Shown one piece after another: positions 16,729 to 24,052 of a stretch of 64,000 bases of DNA. Made by a program: the position numbers and the translations under genes. Each line of letters begins with the position of its first letter. Position 1 is the first letter of the stretch. This stretch comes from AR12 sp036265915 (GTDB lineage: Bacteria; Methylomirabilota; Methylomirabilia; Rokubacteriales; CSP1-6). The stretch covers positions 62,001 to 126,000 of the forward strand of contig DATAOC010000029.1 in NCBI GenBank assembly GCA_036265915.1, in the 5' to 3' direction. Under the pieces are notes generated by a model. That model saw nothing but the letters and a program-made list of their open reading frames with translations. It ran no database searches and had not been told where the DNA came from.

Positions 16729-17528
16729 TGGCGCGCGGGCGGCTGGCCGGTATCGTGGTCGTGGCGCTGCTCCTTGCGTTCCTGACGCTGCCGAGCCTCA
16801 TCGTCATCGCGGTGTCGTTCAACGGCACGGCCATCATGGCGTTCCCGCCCACGGCGGTGTCGACGCGGTGGTACGCGAAGGCGCTGACGTACCCTCAGTT
16901 CCAGAAGGCTGCCGTCAACAGCGTGATCGTGACCGGCCTCAGCACGCTGCTGGCGGTGCCGGTCGGGACGGCGGCGGCGCTCGCGCTGGTGCGGTATCCG
17001 GTGGCGGGCCGGGCGCTGTGGACCGCGGTCCTCCTGTCGCCGCTCGTCGTCCCCGGCGTGGCCGCCGGTCTCGGCCTGCTGATCGTCGCCGCCGGCCTCG
17101 GCGTGATCGCCAGCCGGTGGGTGCTGATCGTGGCCCACATCATCGTCGTGCTGCCATTCGTGGTGCGGTCGGTCGCCGTCTCGATTGCCAGTCTCGACCC
17201 CGCGCTCGAGCGCGCGGCGGCCAGCCTCGGCGCGCGGCCCGCGCGCGTCTTCTGGCGGGTGACGCTGCCGCTGCTGCGGCCCGGGCTGGCCGCGGCCACG
17301 CTGTTCGCCGTGATCGTGTCCATCAACGAGTTCGTCGTGTCGCTCTTCGTGTCGACGCGCGTCACCGAGATCCTGCCGGTCGCGATGTTCACGTACGTCG
17401 TCAACTACACCGATCCCACGATGGCCGCGCTGTCCGCACTGTTCATCGCGGCCACGTTTGCGGCCGTGCTCGCCGCCGACCGCGTCATCGGCCTGTCCCG
17501 CGTGTTCCAGCTGGACGGTCAGCGGTGA
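16728..17528 (+). CDS. ABC transporter permease 2
   Basis: 266-residue permease of the PotC/PhnV type with about six helices. N-terminal SLIVIAVSFNG and PPTAVSTRWYAKAL are characteristic, and the EAA loop ERAAASLGARPARVFWRV continues into TLPLLRPGL. Starts at ATG overlapping the stop of permease 1 by one base (TGATG). Confidence 0.9.
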   Translation: MARGRLAGIVVVALLLAFLTLPSLIVIAVSFNGTAIMAFPPTAVSTRWYAKALTYPQFQKAAVNSVIVTGLSTLLAVPVGTAAALALVRYPVAGRALWTAVLLSPLVVPGVAAGLGLLIVAAGLGVIASRWVLIVAHIIVVLPFVVRSVAVSIASLDPALERAAASLGARPARVFWRVTLPLLRPGLAAATLFAVIVSINEFVVSLFVSTRVTEILPVAMFTYVVNYTDPTMAALSALFIAATFAAVLAADRVIGLSRVFQLDGQR

Positions 17529-18577
17529 GCGGCGCGCGCGGTCCCGTGGTGGCGCTCGAGGGAGTCCGCAAGGCGTACGGCCTCACCGAGGCGCTGAGCG
17601 GCATCGATCTCTGCGTGGAGGACGGCGAGCTGCTGTCGCTGCTCGGGCCGTCGGGCTGCGGCAAGACCACGACCCTCAACGTGATCGCCGGCTTCGTCGT
17701 GCCGGACGCCGGGCGCGTCCGCGTCGACGGCGAGGACGTGACCACGCGGCCGGCGTGGCGGCGTGGCCTCGGCGTGGTCTTCCAGTCGTACGCGCTCTTT
17801 CCGCACATGAGCATCGCCGAGAACGTGGCGTTCGGGCTGCGCGAGCGCGGCGTGGCACGCGCGGAGCGGGAGGCGCGGGTCGCGGAGGCCCTCGCGCTCG
17901 TGCGACTCGACGAGGCGGGCGACAAGCGCCCGGGGCAGCTGTCGGGCGGGCAGCAGCAGCGCGTCGCCCTCGCGCGCGCGCTCGTCATCCGGCCCCGCGT
18001 GCTGCTGCTGGACGAGCCGCTCGCCGCGCTCGATCGCAAGCTGCGCGAGGAGATGCGCGCGGAGCTGAAGGACATCCAGCGCGCCGTCGGGACCACGACC
18101 GTCTTCGTGACGCACGACCAGCACGAGGCGCTGGGGCTCTCCGACCGCGTGGCCGTCCTGAACGGCGGGCGCATCGAGCAGCTCGGCACGCCCGAGGAGA
18201 TCTACGAGCGGCCGGCCACCGCGTTCGTGGCCGACTTCGTCGGGGCGTCCAGCGTGCTGCGCGGCCGCGCCACCGACGCGGGCCGGGTCGACGTGGCCGG
18301 CACGCCGGTGCGCGTCCGTTTGCCCCGCCCGCTGCAGGCTGGCGAGGTCGTTCGACTGCTGATCCGGCCCGAGCGCGTGACGCTCGGCGGCGATGGACCG
18401 AACGTCCTGCCGGCGCGCGTGGCGGCGGTCATGTACCTCGGTGACCACAGCGAGGTCCGTCTGGAGCTCGCCGACGGCACGCGCCTGCTCGCCAGCGTGC
18501 GGGGTCGCGCCGGCCTCTCCGCGGGCGAGCGGGTGGGCGCGCGACTTCCCGAGGACGCCTTCCTGGAGCCCCGGTGA
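17525..18577 (+). CDS. ABC transporter ATPase (PotA-like)
   Basis: 350-residue ATP-binding subunit that powers the importer. Walker A GPSGCGKT (41-48), Q-loop Gln87 (VVFQSYALFPHMS), signature LSGGQQQ (139-145), Walker B LLLDEP (160-165), D-loop AALD, H-loop THDQ. A C-terminal TOBE domain (about 240-350, IRPERVTLGG) is present, as in polyamine and phosphonate importers. GTG start overlaps the permease stop (GTGA). Confidence 0.93.
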   Translation: MSGARGPVVALEGVRKAYGLTEALSGIDLCVEDGELLSLLGPSGCGKTTTLNVIAGFVVPDAGRVRVDGEDVTTRPAWRRGLGVVFQSYALFPHMSIAENVAFGLRERGVARAEREARVAEALALVRLDEAGDKRPGQLSGGQQQRVALARALVIRPRVLLLDEPLAALDRKLREEMRAELKDIQRAVGTTTVFVTHDQHEALGLSDRVAVLNGGRIEQLGTPEEIYERPATAFVADFVGASSVLRGRATDAGRVDVAGTPVRVRLPRPLQAGEVVRLLIRPERVTLGGDGPNVLPARVAAVMYLGDHSEVRLELADGTRLLASVRGRAGLSAGERVGARLPEDAFLEPR

Positions 18578-19092
18578 TGGCGGGCGCGGACGTCACCTCA
18601 CGCGAGGGCGCCCGGCGCATCGTCCTGGCGCTCGAGGCCGCGGGTGTCTCGCTGGTGCCGACCGTGCCGGACACGTGGATCGGCTGGCTCATGGAGCCGA
18701 TGCGCGCGTCGCGTCGACTGCGCGTCATCGACGTGGCGCGGGAAGAGGAGGCGATCGCGATCGCCTGCGGCGCGACCCTGATGGGAGAGCGCGCGGCGGT
18801 GGTGATCCAGAACGCCGGCCTGCTGAACAGCGGCGCCGTCATCGCCTCGCTCGTCCAGCTCTATCGCGTGCCGGTGTTCCTGCTCGTCTCGTATCGCGGC
18901 GACGTCCGCGACCCCGTCTACTACCACGCGCCCAAGGGACGCGCGACGGAGCCGACATTGACCGCGTGGAGTCTCCGGTTCGCCCGGGCGGAGCCCACGC
19001 GTATCGCGGCGCAGGTCGCGCAGGCATACGCGTTCATGGACGAGACGCGGGAGCCGTTCGTCCTGCTGTTCAGCGCCGAGGATCTCGCGTGA
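18577..19092 (+). CDS. ThDP-dependent decarboxylase, alpha subunit (ComD-like)
   Basis: 171-residue protein equal to the Pyr domain of thiamine-diphosphate decarboxylases. VAREEEAIAIACGATLMGE supplies the conserved Glu (57 or 58) that activates the cofactor, and IQNAGLLNSGAVIASL matches the sulfopyruvate decarboxylase alpha subunit (ComD) and phosphonopyruvate decarboxylase N-terminal half. It should pair with the next gene product. ATG at 18577 overlaps the ATPase stop by one base; a GTG at 18574 is possible. Position inside an importer operon suggests the imported compound, or its oxo-acid, is the substrate. Sulfopyruvate or phosphonopyruvate is the best guess. Confidence 0.78.
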   Translation: MAGADVTSREGARRIVLALEAAGVSLVPTVPDTWIGWLMEPMRASRRLRVIDVAREEEAIAIACGATLMGERAAVVIQNAGLLNSGAVIASLVQLYRVPVFLLVSYRGDVRDPVYYHAPKGRATEPTLTAWSLRFARAEPTRIAAQVAQAYAFMDETREPFVLLFSAEDLA

Positions 19093-19661
19093 GCGTGCCG
19101 CGGCAGGCGTGGCTCTCGGCTCTGCTCGCAGCGCTCGACGCGCGCGACGTGCTGGTGGCCGGCCTCGGCGGCAACGCGCGATACCTGCCGCACATGGCGC
19201 CGCGCGTGCCGCACTGGGCGCTCTGCGACTCGATGGGCGCCGCCATTCCGCTCGCGCTCGGCATGGCGCTCGCCCGGCCGACACGCGGCGTCGTCGCCCT
19301 CGAGGGCGACGGCTCGCTGCTGATGAACCTGGGCTGCCTGGCCACCGTGGGCGCCGCCCGCGCCGCGAACCTCACGGTGCTGATCTTCGAGAACGGCGCG
19401 TACGAGTCGTCGGGCGGGCAGGCGCTGCCCGCCGTGACGGTCGACTTCGTCGCCGTCGCGCTGGCCGCCGGCTTCCGGCGCGCGGAGCGGCTCTCGTCGG
19501 CCGACGAGCTCGGCGCCGCGCTCGCGCAGGGACGGAGCACCGGCGGGCCGACGCTGTTCGCGCTGCCGACACGCTTCGATCCGGCCGAGACGATCCCGCC
19601 GTATTCCGAGCGACCGGACGAGATCCGAGCCAACTTCGCGCGGGCGCTGCGCGGCACGTAG
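19089..19661 (+). CDS. ThDP-dependent decarboxylase, beta subunit (ComE-like)
   Basis: 190-residue PP domain. DSMGAAIPLALGMALARP, then the thiamine-diphosphate motif starting EGDGSLLMNLGCLATVG and closing with IFENGAYESSGGQ (GDG...N). This arrangement and length match the sulfopyruvate decarboxylase beta subunit. GTG start overlaps the alpha stop (GTGA). Last gene of the importer operon. Active site would form at the alpha-beta interface; product expected is the aldehyde (sulfoacetaldehyde or phosphonoacetaldehyde type) plus CO2. Confidence 0.8.
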   Translation: MSVPRQAWLSALLAALDARDVLVAGLGGNARYLPHMAPRVPHWALCDSMGAAIPLALGMALARPTRGVVALEGDGSLLMNLGCLATVGAARAANLTVLIFENGAYESSGGQALPAVTVDFVAVALAAGFRRAERLSSADELGAALAQGRSTGGPTLFALPTRFDPAETIPPYSERPDEIRANFARALRGT

Positions 19662-19707
19662 CCGACCGCCGAGGACACGGGCACAGCAGTTGCTGCCATC
19701 GAAGGCC

Positions 19708-21312
19708 ATGCCGCCGTCCGGCGTGCGTCCAGCGAACCGCTCGCCCTCGACGTTCCTCGCGCTTGCCCTGCTGGCGCTCGGCTGCGCGCTCCTCGCGCGA
19801 CCGGTGGTCCTCTCGGCCGCCTCGCCGCCGGCCGCTGCGGACGCGGTAGGTGACGCGCGCAGCTCCGCCGACGTCGTGGTCACGCAGGACAGCGTGCTGC
19901 AAGATCTGAACGCGGCGATCCAGTGGTTCCGGGACGCGCGGGTGACGCTGCGCGCGGCGCTGGCCTCGGCCGCGGTGCCGCTCGCGGGCGACGAGGAACG
20001 CGTGGCGCGCGAGGCGCTCGACCGCGCGTTCGCCGTGGCGCGCGCGCGGAGCGAGCTGGTGCCGCCACCGCAGGCAACCGCCGAGCGCAGCGCCGGGGCG
20101 GCGCGCGCGACCGAGCAGCGCGCTCGGCTCGGCGAGGCGATCCAGGCGCAGCAGACGGCGGTCACGCGGCTGCAGGCGCGCGCGCGGGCGGCGGCGCCCG
20201 CGCAGCGCGCGGCGCTCGAGCGCGAGCTCGCGGGCGCGCGCAATCGCCTCGAGCTCGACCGGGCGCGCCTGGCGTTCCTGGCCCAGCTGCAGCCGTTCGA
20301 CGCCGCGCAGCCGGGCGCCACGCTCGATCTCGCCCACCAGATCGACACGCTGCGCACGTCCGTGCCGGACGTGAAGCCCGGCGCGCCGGCCGAGCCCGCG
20401 GTGGTCACGACCGATCAGCTCGGTGGCGGCACGTGGGCGCTGCTGCACCGTCTCGTCGCGCTGCGGCAGACGCGCTCGAGCATCGACGACGTTCGTGATG
20501 CGACGGCGGAGCGGCGACGCAGCGTCGAGGCTGACCTGCGCGCCACCGGCGCCGGGCTGCGCGGCCTCGCCGCGCGGCTGCACGAGCTGGCGGACACGAG
20601 CGACGCCCCGGCCGACATGAGCGCCGAACAGCGTGAGTTCCAGGCCTCGCTCGAGCGCGCTCGCGCGCTGGCCGCCGTCGTGGCTCCGCTGCAGCAGGAG
20701 TCGGCGCTCCTGCGCCGGTTCGGTGACGATCTGACCGGCTGGCAGCGCGCCATCGATGCCGAGACCGCCAAGGCCCTGAAGGGGGTCGGCATCGACCTGC
20801 TGCGGCTCGCCGCCGCCATCGGCGCCGTGTTCGTGGCGGCGGCGCTGTGGCGGGCGGCCACCCTGCGCTACGTCGGCGATCCGTTCCGCCGGCGACTGGT
20901 GCTCGGCGCGCGCAAGGTCGTGGTCGTCATCGCCGTCACGGTCATCGTCGTGGTGCACTTCGCGAGCGAGCTGACCACGCTGGTGACCGCGCTCGGCTTC
21001 GCGGCGGCCGGGATCGCGTTCGCGCTACAGAACGTCATCCTGGCCGTGGCCGGCTACTTCTCGATGATGGCGCCGAACGGCATTCGCGTCGGCGACCGCG
21101 TCAGCCTGCAGGGACCGTTCGGGTACGTTCACGGCGAGGTGCTCGAGATTGGGTTCGTGCGGATACGGCTGCGCGAGCTGGCCGGTGACCCGCTCGCGCC
21201 GACGGGCCGCATGGTGGTGTTCCCCAACTCCGTCGTCTTCACCGGGTCGTTCTTCAAGCACCCGGAGGGCGCGGCCACCGCTCCCGGCCCGCCCGCGCAC
21301 CGCGCGGCCTGA
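19708..21312 (+). CDS. MscS-family mechanosensitive channel, truncated C terminus
   Basis: 534-residue inner-membrane protein. Signal or first helix at about 15-40, a long Ala/Arg/Glu-rich helical periplasmic region (about 60-355), three hydrophobic segments (about 365-445) and an MscS pore helix plus beta domain (ALGFAAAGIAFALQNVILAV, RVGDRVSLQG, GEVLEIGFVRIRLRE, VVFPNSVVF). The chain stops about 20 residues after the beta domain, so the usual C-terminal alpha/beta cage domain is missing. I chose ATG 19708 over a TTG six codons earlier. Role: release of solutes on osmotic downshock, inferred from family. Confidence 0.8.
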   Translation: MPPSGVRPANRSPSTFLALALLALGCALLARPVVLSAASPPAAADAVGDARSSADVVVTQDSVLQDLNAAIQWFRDARVTLRAALASAAVPLAGDEERVAREALDRAFAVARARSELVPPPQATAERSAGAARATEQRARLGEAIQAQQTAVTRLQARARAAAPAQRAALERELAGARNRLELDRARLAFLAQLQPFDAAQPGATLDLAHQIDTLRTSVPDVKPGAPAEPAVVTTDQLGGGTWALLHRLVALRQTRSSIDDVRDATAERRRSVEADLRATGAGLRGLAARLHELADTSDAPADMSAEQREFQASLERARALAAVVAPLQQESALLRRFGDDLTGWQRAIDAETAKALKGVGIDLLRLAAAIGAVFVAAALWRAATLRYVGDPFRRRLVLGARKVVVVIAVTVIVVVHFASELTTLVTALGFAAAGIAFALQNVILAVAGYFSMMAPNGIRVGDRVSLQGPFGYVHGEVLEIGFVRIRLRELAGDPLAPTGRMVVFPNSVVFTGSFFKHPEGAATAPGPPAHRAA

Positions 21313-21325
21313 CGGTCGGCGGCGA

Positions 21326-22525
21326 CTACGCGAGCATCGCGCGCGCGAGCTGCCGCGCGCCTTCGTAGCACTTCTCGGGCGGCTCGTACGAGAACGCCAG
21401 CCGGATGTACTGCTCGCCGCCGCCGTTCGCGTAGAACACCGGCCCCGGTGTGTACTGGATCCGCATCGCGACCGCGCGCTCCGCCAGGCGCTGGCGGTCC
21501 GTGCGGCTGGGCAGCCGCAGCCACAGGAAGAAGCCACCCTCGGGACGGCTCACGACGGCATCGGTGCCGGTGAGGACCTCGTCCAGACCGCGCAGCATCG
21601 CGTCGCGCTTGGCGCGGTAGACGTCGATGAGACGGCCGACGTGCTCGGCCATGTGGTCGCGCAGGTAGTACGTGGCGACCCGCGACATGAACGGATTGGT
21701 CCCGCCCCCGAAGAGGAATGACTGGAGCGAGGGCACGATCTCGCGCGGCGCGCACAGCCAGCCGAGACGCACGCCGGCGCCCAGGATCTTGGAGATGGTG
21801 CCGGCCCGGATCACGCGGCCGCCGCGGTCCAGCGCGTAGAGCGGCGGCAGCGTCTGCCCCTCGAAGCGCAGCTCGCCGTACGCGTCGTCCTCGAGGATCA
21901 GCGTGTCGAACTCGTGGGCCAGCTCGATGAGCTCGTGCCGTCGGCGCAGCGACTGGCTGGGGCCCGCGGGATTCTGGAAGTTCACGATGGTGTAGATGAG
22001 CTTGCAGCGCCGGCCCTCGCGACGCAGCGTCTGCAGCCGCTCGCGGACCGCGTCGGTGACGATGCCCTCGCCGTCCACCGGCACGTCGAGCACGCGCGGG
22101 CCGTGGCGGCGAATCGTGTTGAGCGACCCCGAGAACGTCGGCGCCTCCGCGATGATCGGATCGCCGGGATCGACGAAGGCGCTGAAGGCGAGTGCCAGCG
22201 CCTGCCCCGAGCCGTTCGCCACCACGAGGTTTTCCGGCTCGGTCTTCATCGACTCGAACAGCTCGTACTTGTGACAGATCAGCTCACGGAACCCGAGGTA
22301 GCCCTGCGGCTCGCCGTACGTCATGGCGGCCGCGCCCTCCGCCTTCATCATCCGGGCGGTGGCGTCGACCATGTCGTCGTACGGAAACGACGCGGGATCG
22401 GGATAGCCGCCGCCGAACTCGTAGAGCGGCTGCATCGAGGCGCGCGGCGTCGTGAGCGGGACGACGTAGCGGGCGCGCGTGGACAGCAAGGACTCGAACG
22501 GCGGCGGCGTGGTCGGTGTCGTCAT
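21326..22525 (-). CDS. PLP-dependent class I aminotransferase
   Basis: 399-residue fold-type I enzyme of the AspC / 2-aminoadipate aminotransferase (LysN-like) group. NGSGQALALAFSAF (cofactor phosphate loop), Asn185, Asp214-x-Tyr216 (EDDAYGEL), Schiff-base Lys246 (GTISKILGAGVRLGW), and the C-terminal Arg region (YIRLAFSY). Transfers an amino group between a broad range of amino and oxo acids. A TATCCT hexamer (22532-22537) lies 6 bases upstream of the ATG inside the end of the cupin gene, so it may have its own leaderless transcript in addition to readthrough. Confidence 0.88.
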   Translation of the reverse strand: MTTPTTPPPFESLLSTRARYVVPLTTPRASMQPLYEFGGGYPDPASFPYDDMVDATARMMKAEGAAAMTYGEPQGYLGFRELICHKYELFESMKTEPENLVVANGSGQALALAFSAFVDPGDPIIAEAPTFSGSLNTIRRHGPRVLDVPVDGEGIVTDAVRERLQTLRREGRRCKLIYTIVNFQNPAGPSQSLRRRHELIELAHEFDTLILEDDAYGELRFEGQTLPPLYALDRGGRVIRAGTISKILGAGVRLGWLCAPREIVPSLQSFLFGGGTNPFMSRVATYYLRDHMAEHVGRLIDVYRAKRDAMLRGLDEVLTGTDAVVSRPEGGFFLWLRLPSRTDRQRLAERAVAMRIQYTPGPVFYANGGGEQYIRLAFSYEPPEKCYEGARQLARAMLA

Positions 22526-22529
22526 GCGG

Positions 22530-23033
22530 CTAGGATACCTTGGTGAAGGCCGCGCGGCCCACCTTGTCCATGTTCCGGCCCTCGATGCGGATCAGGCGGG
22601 TCGGCCCGTCGCGACGCGGCGAGTGCACGTCGCCCTCGTTGTAGACGTGCGCCATGCCGGGCGACAGCCGGTACGCGCGCACGTGACGCACGGTGCCCGG
22701 CTTGCCGTCGCGCGGCGGCTCCACGACCGCCCAGTCGCTCATGATCGTCTCGCCCTGCGCCTGGCCGTAGATCGCCCAGGTCGGGCCGTGGTCGTGGGGC
22801 GCGCTCTCGCGGGCCCCCTCGTAGACGTGGCCGAGGATGCAGAACCCGAGCTGCGGATCCTCGTAGAGCACCTTGCGCTCCGGGGCGCCGTCGGGAAGGT
22901 AGCGGGCAACGAACGCCTCGTCCTTCAACAGGTCGCGCACGAGCGCGCATACCTGCTGGCGGCCGGTGGGACCGGCGTCCGCGGCGAGCACACGATGACA
23001 GGCGCCGGCGAACTCGTCCAGGGTCTGGGTCAT
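22530..23033 (-). CDS. HxH cupin protein, possible cysteine-dioxygenase-like enzyme
   Basis: 167-residue single-domain cupin. Metal motif APHDHGPTW (His80, His82), Glu95 in GQAQGET, and a third His near 129 or 137 (GMAHVYNEGDVHSP) give a His3 or His3-Glu iron site. Layout and length resemble the cysteine dioxygenase / COG5553 family. A GAGGAG site precedes the ATG; the gene reads into the aminotransferase 4 bases downstream, so the two are an operon. Substrate uncertain; thiol dioxygenation is only one possibility. Confidence 0.65.
   Translation of the reverse strand: MTQTLDEFAGACHRVLAADAGPTGRQQVCALVRDLLKDEAFVARYLPDGAPERKVLYEDPQLGFCILGHVYEGARESAPHDHGPTWAIYGQAQGETIMSDWAVVEPPRDGKPGTVRHVRAYRLSPGMAHVYNEGDVHSPRRDGPTRLIRIEGRNMDKVGRAAFTKVS
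22532..22537 (-). promoter_or_regulatory. -10-like TATCCT before aminotransferase
   Basis: Minus-strand TATCCT, 6 bases before the ATG at 22525. Fits the near-start hexamer pattern seen across the window. Confidence 0.4.
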
Positions 23034-23061
23034 TTCACTCGCTCCTCGTCGATGATCCGGC

Positions 23062-23067
23062 TAGAAT
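23062..23067 (+). promoter_or_regulatory. -10-like TAGAAT before gmd
   Basis: TAGAAT, 7 bases before the ATG at 23075; no ribosome site visible. Transcription would start at or next to the start codon. Confidence 0.5.
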
Positions 23068-23074
23068 TCGTCCC

Positions 23075-24052
23075 ATGACTCACGCTGCACCCCGCCGCGC
23101 GCTCATCACGGGCATCACCGGTCAGGATGGATCGTATCTCGCGGAGTTCCTCCTGGAAAAGGGCTACCAGGTCTACGGCATGGTCCGCCGCTCATCCACC
23201 GAGTCCTTCGAGCGCATCGCGCACCTGCGCGATCGTATCGAGATTCGCGAGGGGGACCTGCTCGACCAGCTGTCGCTCATCATGCTGCTGCGCGACATCG
23301 ACCCCCACGAAGTCTACAACCTTGCCGCGATGTCCTTCGTGCCGACGTCGTGGGAACAGCCGATCCTGACCGGCGAGGTCACCGCGCTGGGCGCCACGCG
23401 CCTGCTCGAGGCGATCCGGGTCGTGGACCGCTCCATCCGCTTCTATCAGGCGTCATCCTCGGAGATGTTCGGCAAGGTGCGGGAAACGCCGCAGACCGAG
23501 CTGACTCCCTTCCACCCGCGGTCGCCCTACGGCGTGGCCAAGACCTACGCGCACTACATCACGGTGAACTACCGCGAGTCGTACGGCATCTTCGCCTGCT
23601 CGGGCATCCTCTTCAACCACGAGTCGCCGCGTCGCGGCAAGCAGTTCGTCACTCGGAAGGTCACCGACGGCGTGGCGCGCATCAAGGCCGGGCTCGCACA
23701 CGAGCTGCGCCTCGGCACGCTGGACGCCAAGCGCGACTGGGGCTTCGCCGGCGACTACGTCCAGGCGATGTGGCTGATGCTGCAGCAGCCCAGGCCGGAT
23801 GACTACGTGGTGGCCACCGGGGAGACGCACACCGTGAGCGAGCTGTGCGAGCTGGCCTTTTCGCACGCGGGCCTGGACTGGACGCGCCACGTCGTCGTCG
23901 ATCCCGCCTTCGTCCGACCGGCCGAGGTCGATCTGCTCATCGGCGACGCCACCAAGGCGCGCACGGTGCTCGGCTGGGCGCCGAAGCAGTCGTTCCGCGA
24001 GCTGGTGCAGCTGATGGTCGACGCCGACGTGCGGGCCACGCGCTCCCGCTAG
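23075..24052 (+). CDS. gmd: GDP-mannose 4,6-dehydratase
   Basis: 325-residue extended SDR converting GDP-D-mannose to GDP-4-keto-6-deoxy-mannose, the entry to GDP-fucose, rhamnose and related deoxysugars for surface glycans. NADP loop GITGQDGSYLAEFLL (12-26), MVRRSST (NADP phosphate contact, 36-42), SSSEMFG with catalytic Ser/Glu (127-133), Tyr152-x3-Lys156 (YGVAKTYAH), NHESPRRG substrate loop, RDWGFAGDYV. The length is slightly short of E. coli Gmd (373) but complete. Leaderless-type promoter upstream. No epimerase or transferase neighbour except the GT2 at 8010. The stop overlaps the stop of the convergent amidohydrolase by 4 bases. Confidence 0.93.
   Translation: MTHAAPRRALITGITGQDGSYLAEFLLEKGYQVYGMVRRSSTESFERIAHLRDRIEIREGDLLDQLSLIMLLRDIDPHEVYNLAAMSFVPTSWEQPILTGEVTALGATRLLEAIRVVDRSIRFYQASSSEMFGKVRETPQTELTPFHPRSPYGVAKTYAHYITVNYRESYGIFACSGILFNHESPRRGKQFVTRKVTDGVARIKAGLAHELRLGTLDAKRDWGFAGDYVQAMWLMLQQPRPDDYVVATGETHTVSELCELAFSHAGLDWTRHVVVDPAFVRPAEVDLLIGDATKARTVLGWAPKQSFRELVQLMVDADVRATRSR

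Noticed and set aside
20415..20958. Minus-strand frame within the MscS gene resembling a Ser/Arg-rich protein
   Set aside because: Composition is explained by the reverse complement of Ala/Glu/Arg-rich coiled coil; no start signal.
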